A stretch of DNA of 64,000 bases. Source: Petrosia ficiformis (lineage: Eukaryota; Porifera; Demospongiae; Haplosclerida; Petrosiidae). The notes under the pieces were generated by a model that was not told the DNA's origin, did no database searches, and saw only the letters and a list, made by a program, of their open reading frames with translations. The stretch is from the NCBI GenBank assembly GCA_947044365.1, contig OX345652.1, forward strand, positions 3,592,374-3,656,373, read 5' to 3'. Positions 35,650 to 49,500 of this stretch are shown here, piece by piece (position 1 is the stretch's first letter; the number at the start of each line of letters is the position of its first letter). The position numbers and the translations under genes are program-made.

Positions 35650-38503
35650 TTCAGTTGTATTTTTTGTTCAAATGTTTCTTTGAAATGTTGTTCTTGTGTA
35701 TTGAGTTGCATTTTCAATATTATAATAATAGTCAATTTTGAAGGAAATGTTAGTGATAATAATTTAATTTTCTATATTTTCGATTCGTAAGAATAATAAT
35801 TAAATTTAGTCTATTACAGTAGAAAGCCTACGATTAACTATGCTTGTATTAAATATATTTTTCTTAATCTTTGTTTTCGATTCGTAAGAATAATAATTAA
35901 GTTTAGTAGGAAGCCTACGGTTAATTGTGCTTGTATTAAATAAATATACTAGTCTGCTTTTCTTAGTCTTTATTTTCGATTTGTAAGAATAATAATTAAA
36001 TTTAGTCTATTACAGTAGAAAGCCTACGATTAATTATGCTTGTATTAAATACATATGTATACTACTCTATTTTTCTTAATCTTTATTTTCGATTCATAAG
36101 AATAATAATTAAAGTTAGTCTAATACAGTAGAAAGCCTACGATTAACTATGCTTGTATTAAATATATTTTTCTTAATCTTTATTTTCGATTCGTAAGAAT
36201 AATAGTTGAAAGCCTACGATTAATTATGCTTGTATTAAACATATATTCTAGTCTGCTTTTCTTAGTCTTTAATTTTCTATATTTTCGATTCGTAAGAATA
36301 GTAATTAAATTTAGTCTATTACAGTAGAAAGCCTACGATTAATTATGCTTGTATTAAATATATATACTACTCTATTTTTCTTAATCTTTATTTTCGATTC
36401 GTAAGAATAATAATTAAGTTTAGTTGAAAGCCTATGATTAATTATGCTTGTATTAAACATATATTCTAGTCTGCTTTTCTTAGTCTTTAATTTTCTATAT
36501 TTTCGATTCGTAAGAATAATAATTAAATTTAGTCTATTACAGTAGAAAGCCTACGATTAATTATGCTTGTATTAAATACATATGTATACTACTCTATTTT
36601 TCTTAATCTTTATTTTCGATTCGTAAGAATAATAATTAAATTTGGTCTATTACAGTAGAAAGCCTACGATTACTTATGCTTGTATTGAATATACTAGTTT
36701 ATTTTTCTTAAATTTGGTCTATTACAGTAGAAAGCCTACGATTACTTATGCTTGTATTGAATATACTAGTTTATTTTTCTTAAATTTGGTCTATTACAGT
36801 AGAAAGCCTGCGATTACTTATGCTTGTATTGAATATACCAGTTTATTTTTCTTAATCTTTTATCTTCTTTCAATATACCAACGACTACCTATAATTATAA
36901 CGTTAATGTTCTTTTGATAAAACCTTTTTTCTTTTCCTAATCCAATGAATTAATTAAGTACTATCATTTTCGATTGCATTTCATTGGAAATATTTTCAAA
37001 TTAATGAACTAATTTCTTTCTCTTTCAAGTAGCTACGTACGTAGCTATAATTATTTCTTGAGACTATTTTCAAATGAAAATATTTTCTAATTAGCTAGCT
37101 ATCACTTTTCTACTTTTTTGTTATAATTGAATACACTATTTTCGATATAATTTGTTTAATTCGACTGGTTGCATTAAAAAAAAAAATCATCATCATTGCT
37201 ACCATGCATGCATCCTTCGGCAAAGAACGTTTTCAAAGTACAACAGTATTAATTTTTGTTCGGTTTCTACAGAAGCAAGAAAGATTAGCACTAATATTTT
37301 ACATAAATTATTTAATAATTATTATTATTCTAGACATCAATATTTTAAATTATTACAATTAATAATTAATTGCTTGCATCCTCACCCTGCACACACCTCC
37401 CCGGAGAGGATGGGTGCGTGCATGCATGCATGCTCTCAGACCTGCTGCACGTGCAGGAATTTGAGCTCCCTATCATAAGCCAGAGAAGCCTGTGCATGTC
37501 ATCGATCTCAAGACTCAAGACGAAGAAGATTCTGCATGTACCAGGGAGGGACCCAGGACCAAGATGTGAAGGATGTGGATAGATGGACGAAGATTAAACA
37601 ACAGGTGATTCTTGTTCTTCTATGTGCATTGTTGCCATCCATGCCCATGTAATTCATGCATATCATATTAATAATTCCGTTTGTCTATCATGTTAATTTA
37701 CATATTGTTTCTTCTCTCTCCCAGAAAACTCTACTCGCTACCTCCCTGTCCATCTATCCACTCTCTCTCTCTACCTCATCGCATCTATACTTCAATAAGA
37801 GGTAAGTTATGTCTCCATACTCTTTTCTCTATTCTATACTTTCTTCTTAAATATTATTTTATTGTGAACAGTGTATTTACTATTTTTCCTCCCTGCACAG
37901 GTCTGTTTCTGATGATTTCGAGGTTTCTTCTGGTGTTCTCTTCTTGGAATTCGGATGCTCATTTGTTCTAATCACTCCTATCAGCCAGGGTCGGCCATGC
38001 CACCCTCCTTTTCTTTTTTTTTGGGGGGGTTGGCATGGTCGATCCTGGTTGGTAGGAGTGTGCGGGACAAATGAGTATACCGATGCCCAGGTTGGGGACG
38101 CCGGAGGTCTCTTCGAGTCACTAGATCCAGCCCCGTGTGGGGCAGTTCCAGTACATCCGGTCTAGCTCATCTAGTGTTCCAGTTACAGTCTAACTACCTC
38201 ATCCAGTTCCAGTCTACTTCGACCAGTGCTCCAGTTCCAGTCTACTTCGACCAGTGCTCCAGTTTCCAGTCTACTTCGACCAGTGCTCCAGTTCCAGTCC
38301 ACTTCGACCAGTGCTCCAGTTCCAGTCTACTTCATCCTAGGACCATCCCCATTGGGATTTCTCTTCTGCAAGGACTCATCTTCATCGGGATTTCTCTTCT
38401 GCAAAGGACTCATCTTCATTGGGATTTCTCTTCTGCAAGGACTCATCTTGATTCATCTCAATGGCAGTCAGTTCTTTGAAATGTATTGTTTGTTAGTTTT
38501 TTT

Positions 38504-38534
<31 letters not shown>

Positions 38535-40783
38535 TTCAGTTGTATTTTTTGTTCAAATGTTTCTTTGAAATGTTGTTCTTGTGTATTGAGTTGCATTTTC
38601 AATATTATAATAATAGTCAATTTTGAAGGAAATGTTAGTGATAATAATTTAATTTTCTATATTTTCGATTCGTAAGAATAATAATTAAATTTAGTCTATT
38701 ACAGTAGAAAGCCTACGATTAACTATGCTTGTATTAAATATATTTTTCTTAATCTTTATTTTCGATTCGTAAGAATAATAGTTGAAAGCCTACGATTAAT
38801 TATGCTTGTATTAAACATATATTCTAGTCTGCTTTTCTTAGTCTTTAATTTTCTATATTTTCGATTCGTAAGAATAATAATTAAATTTAGTCTATTACAG
38901 TAGAAAGCCTACGATTAATTATGCTTGTATTAAATATATATACTACTCTATTTTTCTTAATCTTTATTTTCGATTCGTAAGAATAATAATTAAATTTGGT
39001 CTATTACAGTAGAAAGCCTACGATTACTTATGCTTGTATTGAATATACTAGTTTATTTTTCTTAAATTTGGTCTATTACAGTAGAAAGCCTGCGATTACT
39101 TATGCTTGTATTGAATTGAATATACCAGTTTATTTTTCTTAATCTTTTATCTTCTTTCAATATACCAACGACTACCTATAATTATAATGTTAATGTTCTT
39201 TTGATAAAACCTTTTTTCTTTTCCTAATCCAATGAATTAATTAAGTACTATCATTTTCGATTGCATTTCATTGGAAATATTTTCAAATTAATGAACTAAT
39301 TTCTTTCTCTTTCAAGTAGCTACGTACGTAGCTATAATTATTTCTTGAGACTATTTTCAAATGAAAATATTTTCTAATTAGCTAGCTATCACTTTTTCTA
39401 CTTTTTTGTTATAATTGAATACACTATTTTCGATATAATTTGTTTAATTCGACTGGTTGCATTAAAAAAAAAAATCGTCATCATTGCTACCATGCATGCA
39501 TCCTTCGGCAAAGAACGTTTTCAAAGTACAACAGTATTAATTTTTGTTCGGTTTCTACAGAAGCAAAAAAGATTAGCACTACATAAATTATTTAATAATT
39601 ATTATTATTCTAGACATCAATATTTTAAATTATTACAATTAATAATTAATTGCTTGCATCCTCACCCTGCACACACCTCCCCGGAGAGGATGGGTGCGTG
39701 CATGCATGCATGCTCTCAGACCTGCTGCACGTGCAGGAATTTGAGCTCCCTATCATAAGCCAGAGAAGCCTGTGCATGTCATCGATCTCAAGACTCAAGA
39801 CGAAGAAGATTCTGCATGTACCAGGGAGGGACCCAGGACCAAGATGTGAAGGATGTGGATAGATGGACGAAGATTAAACAACAGGTGATTCTTGTTCTTC
39901 TATGTGCATTGTTGCCATCCATGCCCATGTAATTCATGCATATCATATTAATAATTCCGTTTGTCTATCATGTTAATTTACATATTGTTTCTTCTCTCTC
40001 CCAGAAAACTCTACTCGCTACCTCCCTGTCCATCTATCCACTCTCTCTCTCTACCTCATCGCATCTATACTTCAATAAGAGGTAAGTTATGTCTCCATAC
40101 TCTTTTCTCTATTCTATACTTTCTTCTTAAATATTATTTTATTGTGAACAGTGTATTTACTATTTTTCCTCCCTGCACAGGTCTGTTTCTGATGATTTCG
40201 AGGTTTCTTCTGGTGTTCTCTTCTTGGAATTCGGATGCTCATTTGTTCTAATCACTCCTATCAGCCAGGGTCGGCCATGCCACCCTCCTTTTCTTTTTTT
40301 TGGGGGGGGTTGGCATGGTCGATCCTGGTTGGTAGGAGTGTGCGGGACAAATGAGTATACCGATGCCCAGGTTGGGGACGCCGGAGGTCTCTTCGAGTCA
40401 CTAGATCCAGCCCCGTGTGGGGCAGTTCCAGTACATCCGGTCTAGCTCATCTAGTGTTCCAGTTACAGTCTAACTACCTCATCCAGTTCCAGTCTACTTC
40501 GACCAGTGCTCCAGTTCCAGTCTACTTCGACCAGTGCTCCAGTTTCCAGTCTACTTCGACCAGTGCTCCAGTTCCAGTCCACTTCGACCAGTGCTCCAGT
40601 TCCAGTCTACTTCATCCTAGGACCATCCCCATTGGGATTTCTCTTCTGCAAGGACCCATCTTCATCGGGATTTCTCTTCTGCAAAGGACTCATCTTCATT
40701 GGGATTTCTCTTCTGCAAGGACTCATCTTGATTCATCTCAATGGCAGTCAGTTCTTTGAAATGTATTGTTTGTTAGTTTTTTT

Positions 40784-40814
<31 letters not shown>

Positions 40815-43498
40815 TTCAGTTGTATTTTTTGTTCAAATGTTTCTTTGAAATGTTGTTCTTGTGTATTGAGTTGCATTTTCAATATTATAATAATAGTCAA
40901 TTTTGAAGGAAATGTTAGTGATAATAATTTAATTTTCTATATTTTCGATTCGTAAGAATAATAATTAAATTTAGTCTATTACAGTAGAAAGCCTACGATT
41001 AACTATGCTTGTATTAAATATATTTTTCTTAATCTTTGTTTTCGATTCGTAAGAATAATAATTAAGTTTAGTAGGAAGCCTACGATTAATTGTGCTTGTA
41101 TTAAATAAATATACTAGTCTGCTTTTCTTAGTCTTTAATTTTCGATTTGTAAGAATAATAATTAAATTTAGTCTATTACAGTAGAAAGCCTACGATTAAT
41201 TATGCTTGTATTAAATACATATGTATACTACTCTATTTTTCTTAATCTTTATTTTCGATTCATAAGAATAATAATTAAAGTTAGTCTAATACAGTAGAAA
41301 GCCTACGATTAACTATGCTTGTATTAAATATATTTTTCTTAATCTTTATTTTCGATTCGTAAGAATAATAGTTGAAAGCCTACGATTAATTATGCTTGTA
41401 TTAAACATATATTCTAGTCTGCTTTTCTTAGTCTTTAATTTTCTATATTTTCGATTCGTAAGAATAATAATTAAATTTAGTCTATTACAGTAGAAAGCCT
41501 ACGATTAATTATGCTTGTATTAAATACATATGTATACTACTCTATTTTTCTTAATCTTTATTTTCGATTCGTAAGAATAATAATTAAATTTGGTCTATTA
41601 CAGTAGAAAGCCTGCGATTACTTATGCTTGTATTGAATATACTAGTTTATTTTTCTTAAATTTGGTCTATTACAGTAGAAAGCCTACGATTACTTATGCT
41701 TGTATTGAATATACTAGTTTATTTTTCTTAAATTTGGTCTATTACAGTAGAAAGCCTACGATTACTTATGCTTGTATTGAATATACTAGTTTATTTTTCT
41801 TAAATTTGGTCTATTTCAGTAGAAAGCCTGCGATTACTTATGCTTGTATTGAATATACCAGTTTATTTTTCTTAATCTTTTATCTTCTTTCAATATACCA
41901 ACGACTACCTATAATTATAACGTTAATGTTCTTTTGATAAAACCTTTTTTCTTTTCCTAATCCAATGAATTAATTAAGTACTATCATTTTCGATTGCATT
42001 TCATTGGAAATATTTTCAAATTAATGAACTAATTTCTTTCTCTTTCAAGTAGCTACGTACGTAGCTATAATTATTTCTTGAGACTATTTTCAAATGAAAA
42101 TATTTTCTAATTAGCTAGCTATCACTTTTTCTACTTTTTTGTTATAATTGAATACACTATTTTCGATATAATTTGTTTAATTCGACTGGTTGCATTAAAA
42201 AAAAAAATCATCATCATTGCTACCATACATGCATCCTTCGGCAAAGAACGTTTTCAAAGAACAACAGTATTAATTTTTGTTCGGTTTCTACAGAAGCAAA
42301 AAAGATTAGCACTAATATTTTACATAAATTATTTAATAATTATTATTATTCTAGACATCAATATTTTAAATTATTACAATTAATAATTAATTGCTTGCAT
42401 CCTCACCCTGCACACACCTCCCCGGAGAGGATGGGTGCGTGCATGCATGCATGCTCTCAGACCTGCTGCACGTGCAGGAATTTGAGCTCCCTATCATAAG
42501 CCAGAGAAGCCTGTGCATGTCATCGATCTCAAGACTCAAGACGAAGAAGATTCTGCATGTACCAGGGAGGGACCCAGGACCAAGATGTGAAGGATGTGGA
42601 TAGATGGACGAAGATTAAACAACAGGTGATTCTTGTTCTTCTATGTGCATTGTTGCCATCCATGCCCATGTAATTCATGCATATCATATTAATAATTCCG
42701 TTTGTCTATCATGTTAATTTACATATTGTTTCTTCTCTCTCCCAGAAAACTCTACTCGCTACCTCCCTGTCCATCTATCCACTCTCTCTCTCTACCTCAT
42801 CGCATCTATACTTCAATAAGAGGTAAGTTATGTCTCCATACTCTTTTCTCTATTCTATACTTTCTTCTTAAATATTATTTTATTGTGAACAGTGTATTTA
42901 CTATTTTTCCTCCCTGCACAGGTCTGTTTCTGATGATTTCGAGGTTTCTTCTGGTGTTCTCTTCTTGGAATTCGGATGCTCATTTGTTCTAATCACTCCT
43001 ATCAGCCAGGGTCGGCCATGCCACCCTCCTTTTCTTTTTTTGGGGGGGGGGGTTGGCATGGTCGATCCTGGTTGGTAGGAGTGTGCGGGACAAATGAGTA
43101 TACCGATGCCCAGGTTGGGGACGCCGGAGGTCTCTTCGAGTCACTAGATCCAGCCCCGTGTGGGGCAGTTCCAGTACATCCGGTCTAGCTCATCTAGTGT
43201 TCCAGTTACAGTCTAACTACCTCATCCAGTTCCAGTCTACTTCGACCAGTGCTCCAGTTTCCAGTCTACTTCGACCAGTGCTCCAGTTCCAGTCCACTTC
43301 GACCAGTGCTCCAGTTCCAGTCTACTTCATCCTAGGACCATCCCCATTGGGATTTCTCTTCTGCAAGGACTCATCTTCATCGGGATTTCTCTTCTGCAAA
43401 GGACTCATCTTCATTGGGATTTCTCTTCTGCAAGGACTCATCTTGATTCATCTCAATGGCAGTCAGTTCTTTGAAATGTATTGTTTGTTAGTTTTTTT

Positions 43499-43529
<31 letters not shown>

Positions 43530-46500
43530 TTCAGTTGTATTTTTTGTTCAAATGTTTCTTTGAAATGTTGTTCTTGTGTATTGAGTTGCATTTTCAATAT
43601 TATAATAATAGTCAATTTTGAAGGAAATGTTAGTGATAATAATTTAATTTTCTATATTTTCGATTCGTAAGAATAATAATTAAATTTAGTCTATTACAGT
43701 AGAAAGCCTACGATTAACTATGCTTGTATTAAATATATTTTTCTTAATCTTTGTTTTCGATTCGTAAGAATAATAATTAAGTTTAGTAGGAAGCCTACGA
43801 TTAATTGTGCTTGTATTAAATAAATATACTAGTCTGCTTTTCTTAGTCTTTATTTTCGATTTGTAAGAATAATAATTAAATTTAGTCTATTACAGTAGAA
43901 AGCCTACGATTAATTATGCTTGTATTAAATACATATGTATACTACTCTATTTTTCTTAATCTTTATTTTCGATTCATAAGAATAATAATTAAAGTTAGTC
44001 TAATACAGTAGAAAGCCTACGATTAACTATGCTTGTATTAAATATATTTTTCTTAATCTTTATTTTCGATTCGTAAGAATAATAGTTGAAAGCCTACGAT
44101 TAATTATGCTTGTATTAAACATATATTCTAGTCTGCTTTTCTTAGTCTTTAATTTTCTATATTTTCGATTCGTAAGAATAGTAATTAAATTTAGTCTATT
44201 ACAGTAGAAAGCCTACGATTAATTATGCTTGTATTAAATACATATGTATACTACTCTATTTTTCTTAATCTTTATTTTCGATTCGTAAGAATAATAATTA
44301 AATTTGGTCTATTACAGTAGAAAGCCTACGATTACTTATGCTTGTATTGAATATACTAGTTAATTTGTAATTAAAAACATGTAAAAAATAGCTGATCAAC
44401 TATACCTATTTGTTTAGTGATGCATTTTAGTATAGAGCAGTTAGGTTATGAAATAGTATTATGCAAACACTATATTCTCTTACTTTGCTAAGATCCTAAG
44501 CATGGAAGTCTCAAGGGCATTTCACTAATTCTATAATAATTATATATTTACTCACATACGAATGAAACCAGTATATAAAACTGTACATTATATATAGTTC
44601 TACATATAATATACAAAATATATTACAATAATAATAAATAAAATTTATAATTAGAGATGATTCGTTCAACTATTTTCAAGTTCACAACTTTTTTCATGTA
44701 TTGTGTACTTCAGGTGTTGAATCGCTACCACCAGATGCACCAGTAGACTGATCTTTCTGAGGTTTTCTCTAGACAAGGGGATAATAATTATTATTTATTA
44801 TTGGCATTTTCAGGGAAGCAAGGTTAGGACCCTTCCTCCCAAGTTTAAATGCTTAAAAGTATCTCAAATGCCACCAGACACAATCTCATAACATCTGGAT
44901 TTCAAACATTTCTTGTGGGAAGGGGATGACCCTAGACCCCCCTTTAATAATTTAACCAGTATTTTCTATCCTTCCCTGTCCTCTCCAAACATCTTCTATG
45001 AAATCCTGCTCTAACAGCACTTAGCTTTTCTTAGTCTTTAATTTTCTATATTTTCGATTCGTAAGAATAATAATTAAAATTAGTCTATTACAGTAGAAAG
45101 CCTACGATTAATTATGCTTGTATTAAATACATATGTATACTACTCTATTTTTCTTAATCTTTATTTTCGATTCGTAAGAATAATAATTAAATTTGGTCTA
45201 TTACAGTAGAAAGCCTACGATTACTTATGCTTGTATTGAATATACTAGTTTATTTTTCTTAAATTTGGTCTATTACAGTAGAAAGCCTGCGATTACTTAT
45301 GCTTGTATTGAATATACCAGTTTATTTTTCTTAATCTTTTATCTTCTTTCAATATACCAACGACTACCTATAATTATAACGTTAATGTTCTTTTGATAAA
45401 ACCTTTTTTCTTTTCCTAATCCAATGAATTAATTAAGTACTATCATTTTCGATTGCATTTCATTGGAAATATTTTCAAATTAATGAACTAATTTCTTTCT
45501 CTTTCAAGTAGCTACGTACGTAGCTATAATTATTTCTTGAGACTATTTTCAAATGAAAATATTTTCTAATTAGCTAGCTATCACTTTTTCTACTTTTTTG
45601 TTATAATTGAAATTCGATATAATTTGTTTAATTCGACTGGTTGCATTAAAAAAAAAATCATCATCATTGCATGCATCCTTCGGCAAAGAACGTTTTCAAA
45701 GTACAACAGTATTAATTTTTGTTCGGTTTCTACAGAAGCAAAAAAGATTAGCACTAATATTTTACATAAATTATTTAATAATTATTATTATTCTAGACAT
45801 CAATATTTTAAATTATTACAATTAATAATTAATTGCTTGCATCCTCACCCTGCACACACCTCCCCGGAGAGGATGGGTGCGTGCATGCATGCATGCTCTC
45901 AGACCTGCTGCACGTGCAGGAATTTGAGCTCCCTATCATAAGCCAGAGAAGCCTGTGCATGTCATCGATCTCAAGACTCAAGACGAAGAAGATTCTGCAT
46001 GTACCAGGGAGGGACCCAGGACCAAGATGTGAAGGATGTGGATAGATGGACGAAGATTAAACAACAGGTGATTCTTGTTCTTCTATGTGCATTGTTGCCA
46101 TCCATGCCCATGTAATTCATGCATATCATATTAATAATTCCGTTTGTCTATCATGTTAATTTACATATTGTTTCTTCTCTCTCCCAGAAAACTCTACTCG
46201 CTACCTCCCTGTCCATCTATCCACTCTCTCTCTCTACCTCATCGCATCTATACTTCAATAAGAGGTAAGTTATGTCTCCATACTCTTTTCTCTATTCTAT
46301 ACTTTCTTCTTAAATATTATTTTATTGTGAACAGTGTATTTACTATTTTTCCTCCCTGCACAGGTCTGTTTCTGATGATTTCGAGGTTTCTTCTGGTGTT
46401 CTCTTCTTGGAATTCGGATGCTCATTTGTTCTAATCACTCCTATCAGCCAGGGTCGGCCATGCCACCCTCCTTTTCTTTTTTTTTGGGGGGGTTGGCATG

Positions 46501-49500
46501 GTCGATCCTGGTTGGTAGGAGTGTGCGGGACAAATGAGTATACCGATGCCCAGGTTGGGGACGCCGGAGGTCTCTTCGAGTCACTAGATCCAGCCCCGTG
46601 TGGGGCAGTTCCAGTACATCCGGTCTAGCTCATCTAGTGTTCCAGTTACAGTCTAACTACCTCATCCAGTTCCAGTCTACTTCGACCAGTGCTCCAGTTC
46701 CAGTCTACTTCGACCAGTGCTCCAGTTTCCAGTCTACTTCGACCAGTGCTCCAGTTCCAGTCCACTTCGACCAGTGCTCCAGTTCCAGTCTACTTCATCC
46801 TAGGACCATCCCCATTGGGATTTCTCTTCTGCAAGGACTCATCTTCATCGGGATTTCTCTTCTGCAAAGGATTCATCTTCATTGGGATTTCTCTTCTGCA
46901 AGGACTCATCTTGATTCATCTCAATGGCAGTCAGTTCTTTGAAATGTATTGTTTGTTAGTTTTTTTTTTTTTTTTTGTGTGTGTGTATGTGTATTTCAGT
47001 TGTATTTTTTGTTCAAATGTTTCTTTGAAATGTTGTTCTTGTGTATTGAGTTGCATTTTCAATATTATAATAATAGTCAATTTTGAAGGAAATGTTAGTG
47101 ATAATAATTTAATTTTCTACATTTTCGATTCGTAAGAATAATAATTAAATTTAGTCTATTACAGTAGAAAGCCTACGATTAACTATGCTTGTATTAAATA
47201 TATTTTTCTTAATCTTTGTTTTCGATTCGTAAGAATAATAATTAAGTTTAGTAGGAAGCCTACGATTAATTGTGCTTGTATTAAATAAATATACTAGTCT
47301 GCTTTTCTTAGTCTTTAATTTTCGATTTGTAAGAATAATAATTAAATTTAGTCTATTACAGTAGAAAGCCTACGATTAATTATGCTTGTATTAAATACAT
47401 ATGTATACTACTCTATTTTTCTTAATCTTTATTTTCGATTCGTAAGAATAATAATTAAATTTGGTCTATTACAGTAGAAAGCCTGCGATTACTTATGCTT
47501 GTATTGAATATACTAGTTTATTTTTCTTAAATTTGGTCTATTACAGTAGAAAGCCTGCGATTACTTATGCTTGTATTGAATATACCAGTTTATTTTTCTT
47601 AATCTTTTATCTTCTTTCAATATACCAACGACTACCTATAATTATAACGTTAATGTTCTTTTGATAAAACCTTTTTTCTTTTCCTAATCCAATGAACTAA
47701 TTAAGTACTATCATTTTCGATTGCATTTCATTGGAAATATTTTCAAATTAATGAACTAATTTCTTTCTCTTTCAAGTAGCTACGTACGTAGCTATAATTA
47801 TTTCTTGAGACTATTTTCAAATGAAAATATTTTCTAATTAGCTAGCTATCACTTTTTCTACTTTTTTGTTATAATTGAATACACTATTTTCGATATAATT
47901 TGTTTAATTCGACTGGTTGCATTAAAAAAAAAAATCATCATCATTGCTACCATGCATGCATCCTTCGGCAAAGAACGTTTTCAAAGTACAACAGTATTAA
48001 TTTTTGTTCGGTTTCTACAACTTATAAATTGATGAATGAGAAATATGTTGTTTAATTTGCATGAATAATTAGTAATGTTTTTTTTCCTGATGAGAGCCTT
48101 GTATCAATGTATCAATGTGCTCCTGGTATGATGTAATGCTGATGTATCAATAAGTGTTGTAATTATCACACATACTTGTTTTGGAGGTGGTAATAGAGGT
48201 GATTCAATATCTAATGTCACTGGTCCATCATTTTGTATATGGACTTGCATAAAAGCACCAAACTCACCACCTGTACATTATACATAATAAAATAGTCATT
48301 GAATATTTCAAATAGTCATTGAATATTTCTAATAGTCTGATAAATGGCTATTTGTCTAGTGAATGCCCCTGTTGCCTAGCAACAGTACTGAATTGAAAAC
48401 CCACAATAATATTGAACAGACGATGCTATAAATGAGACAAATAATCTGTGGGCTAGCTAGTATGCTGATTTACCCCTACCACCCCTACTACTTAGGTTGA
48501 GGTGATTTACCCCTACCACCCCTACTACTTAGGTTGAGGTGATTTACCCCTACCACCCCTACTACTTAGGTTGAGGTGATTTACCCCTACCACCCCTACT
48601 ATCTAGGTTGAGGTGATTTACCCCTACCACCCCTACTACTTAGGTTGAGGTGATTTACCCCTACCACCCCTACTACTTAGGTTGAGGTGATTTACCCCTA
48701 CCACCCCTACTACTTAGGTTGAGGTGATTTACCCCTACCACCCCTACTATCTAGGTTGAGGTGATTTACCCCTACCACCCCTACTATCTTACTGTGCAGC
48801 GCCAAATAAGACCTTGTTATTTGGCACTGCACAGTTCTGTCATTGGGAAGTTAATTATGATAATATTGTCACTAACAGCACTAAACTTTGTTAATTGGCT
48901 CAAGATGACACACCAACTATTGTTGAGCCAATATGGTCTATGCTTCAAAATGTATCAAAAACTCTGACATAAATATTAACGGATTAATGATTCATGATTT
49001 GACAGCACATCAAAGAGGTCAAATTTTCTGACCTTTTATAGCGTCAGGATTATAGATAGAACCCATCAGTCTTAAGAAATCATCATACATTGGACGAGAT
49101 GTTTCTGAATTCATTGCATTGTGAAAATCAGGTTTATTTCCTTTCAGAACATGACATAAAGTAAACTATATGAGAAAATATATATGTGAAGAAAACACAA
49201 TAGAAAGAGGAAAGTGAAAAATGCCGGTAGTCACTGTGAATCCAACCCAGGGCCACTGACTTCAGCCACCAGTGAAATTATAATCATTTTACTAACAATT
49301 ATAAACTCGATTATTTTGTGAATCTCTCGTACATTATGTTACCATACTAGACATAGGTGAAGCACTTTTCACAATGCTTAAGCATGCAAAATGCACTTTC
49401 AAGCACTCGTATAATTGTGCTCAGAGCAGCACTCAAGTGCTTGCTTGATCCATGTCCACATGTAATTTTATACATCAATATGTATGAATGAATATTACTT

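Larger units (their letters stand above)
33538..48019 (+). repeat. Tandem array: five full and one truncated 1.8-kb cores with subrepeat linkers
   Basis: Fills the DTD1 last intron. Cores, all in one direction: 33974-35772, 36854-38660, 39141-40940, 41874-43655, 45333-47119, and 47601-48019, which stops inside TTCGGTTTCTAC. Cores are nearly identical. Each has a perfect palindrome TAGCTACGTACGTAGCTA, a (GCAT)n block, plus-strand splice-like junctions, a long hairpin, a 28-bp minisatellite (CAGTCTACTTCGACCAGTGC; four units, three in copy 4), three units of GGGATTTCTCTTCTGCAAGG and a (TG)n tract. The linkers are tandem subrepeats of about 110 bp (TTCGATTCGTAAGAATAATA, GTAGAAAGCCTACGATTAAT) and 72-bp variants in varying numbers, which explain the unequal spacing (2888, 2280, 2741 and 3442 bp). 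I recognise no transposase, RT or LTR. Confidence 0.92.

Noticed and set aside
44362..45040. A second ADCK2 gene end
   Set aside because: Only the 3'UTR is duplicated; the last ADCK2 coding exon is not present here.
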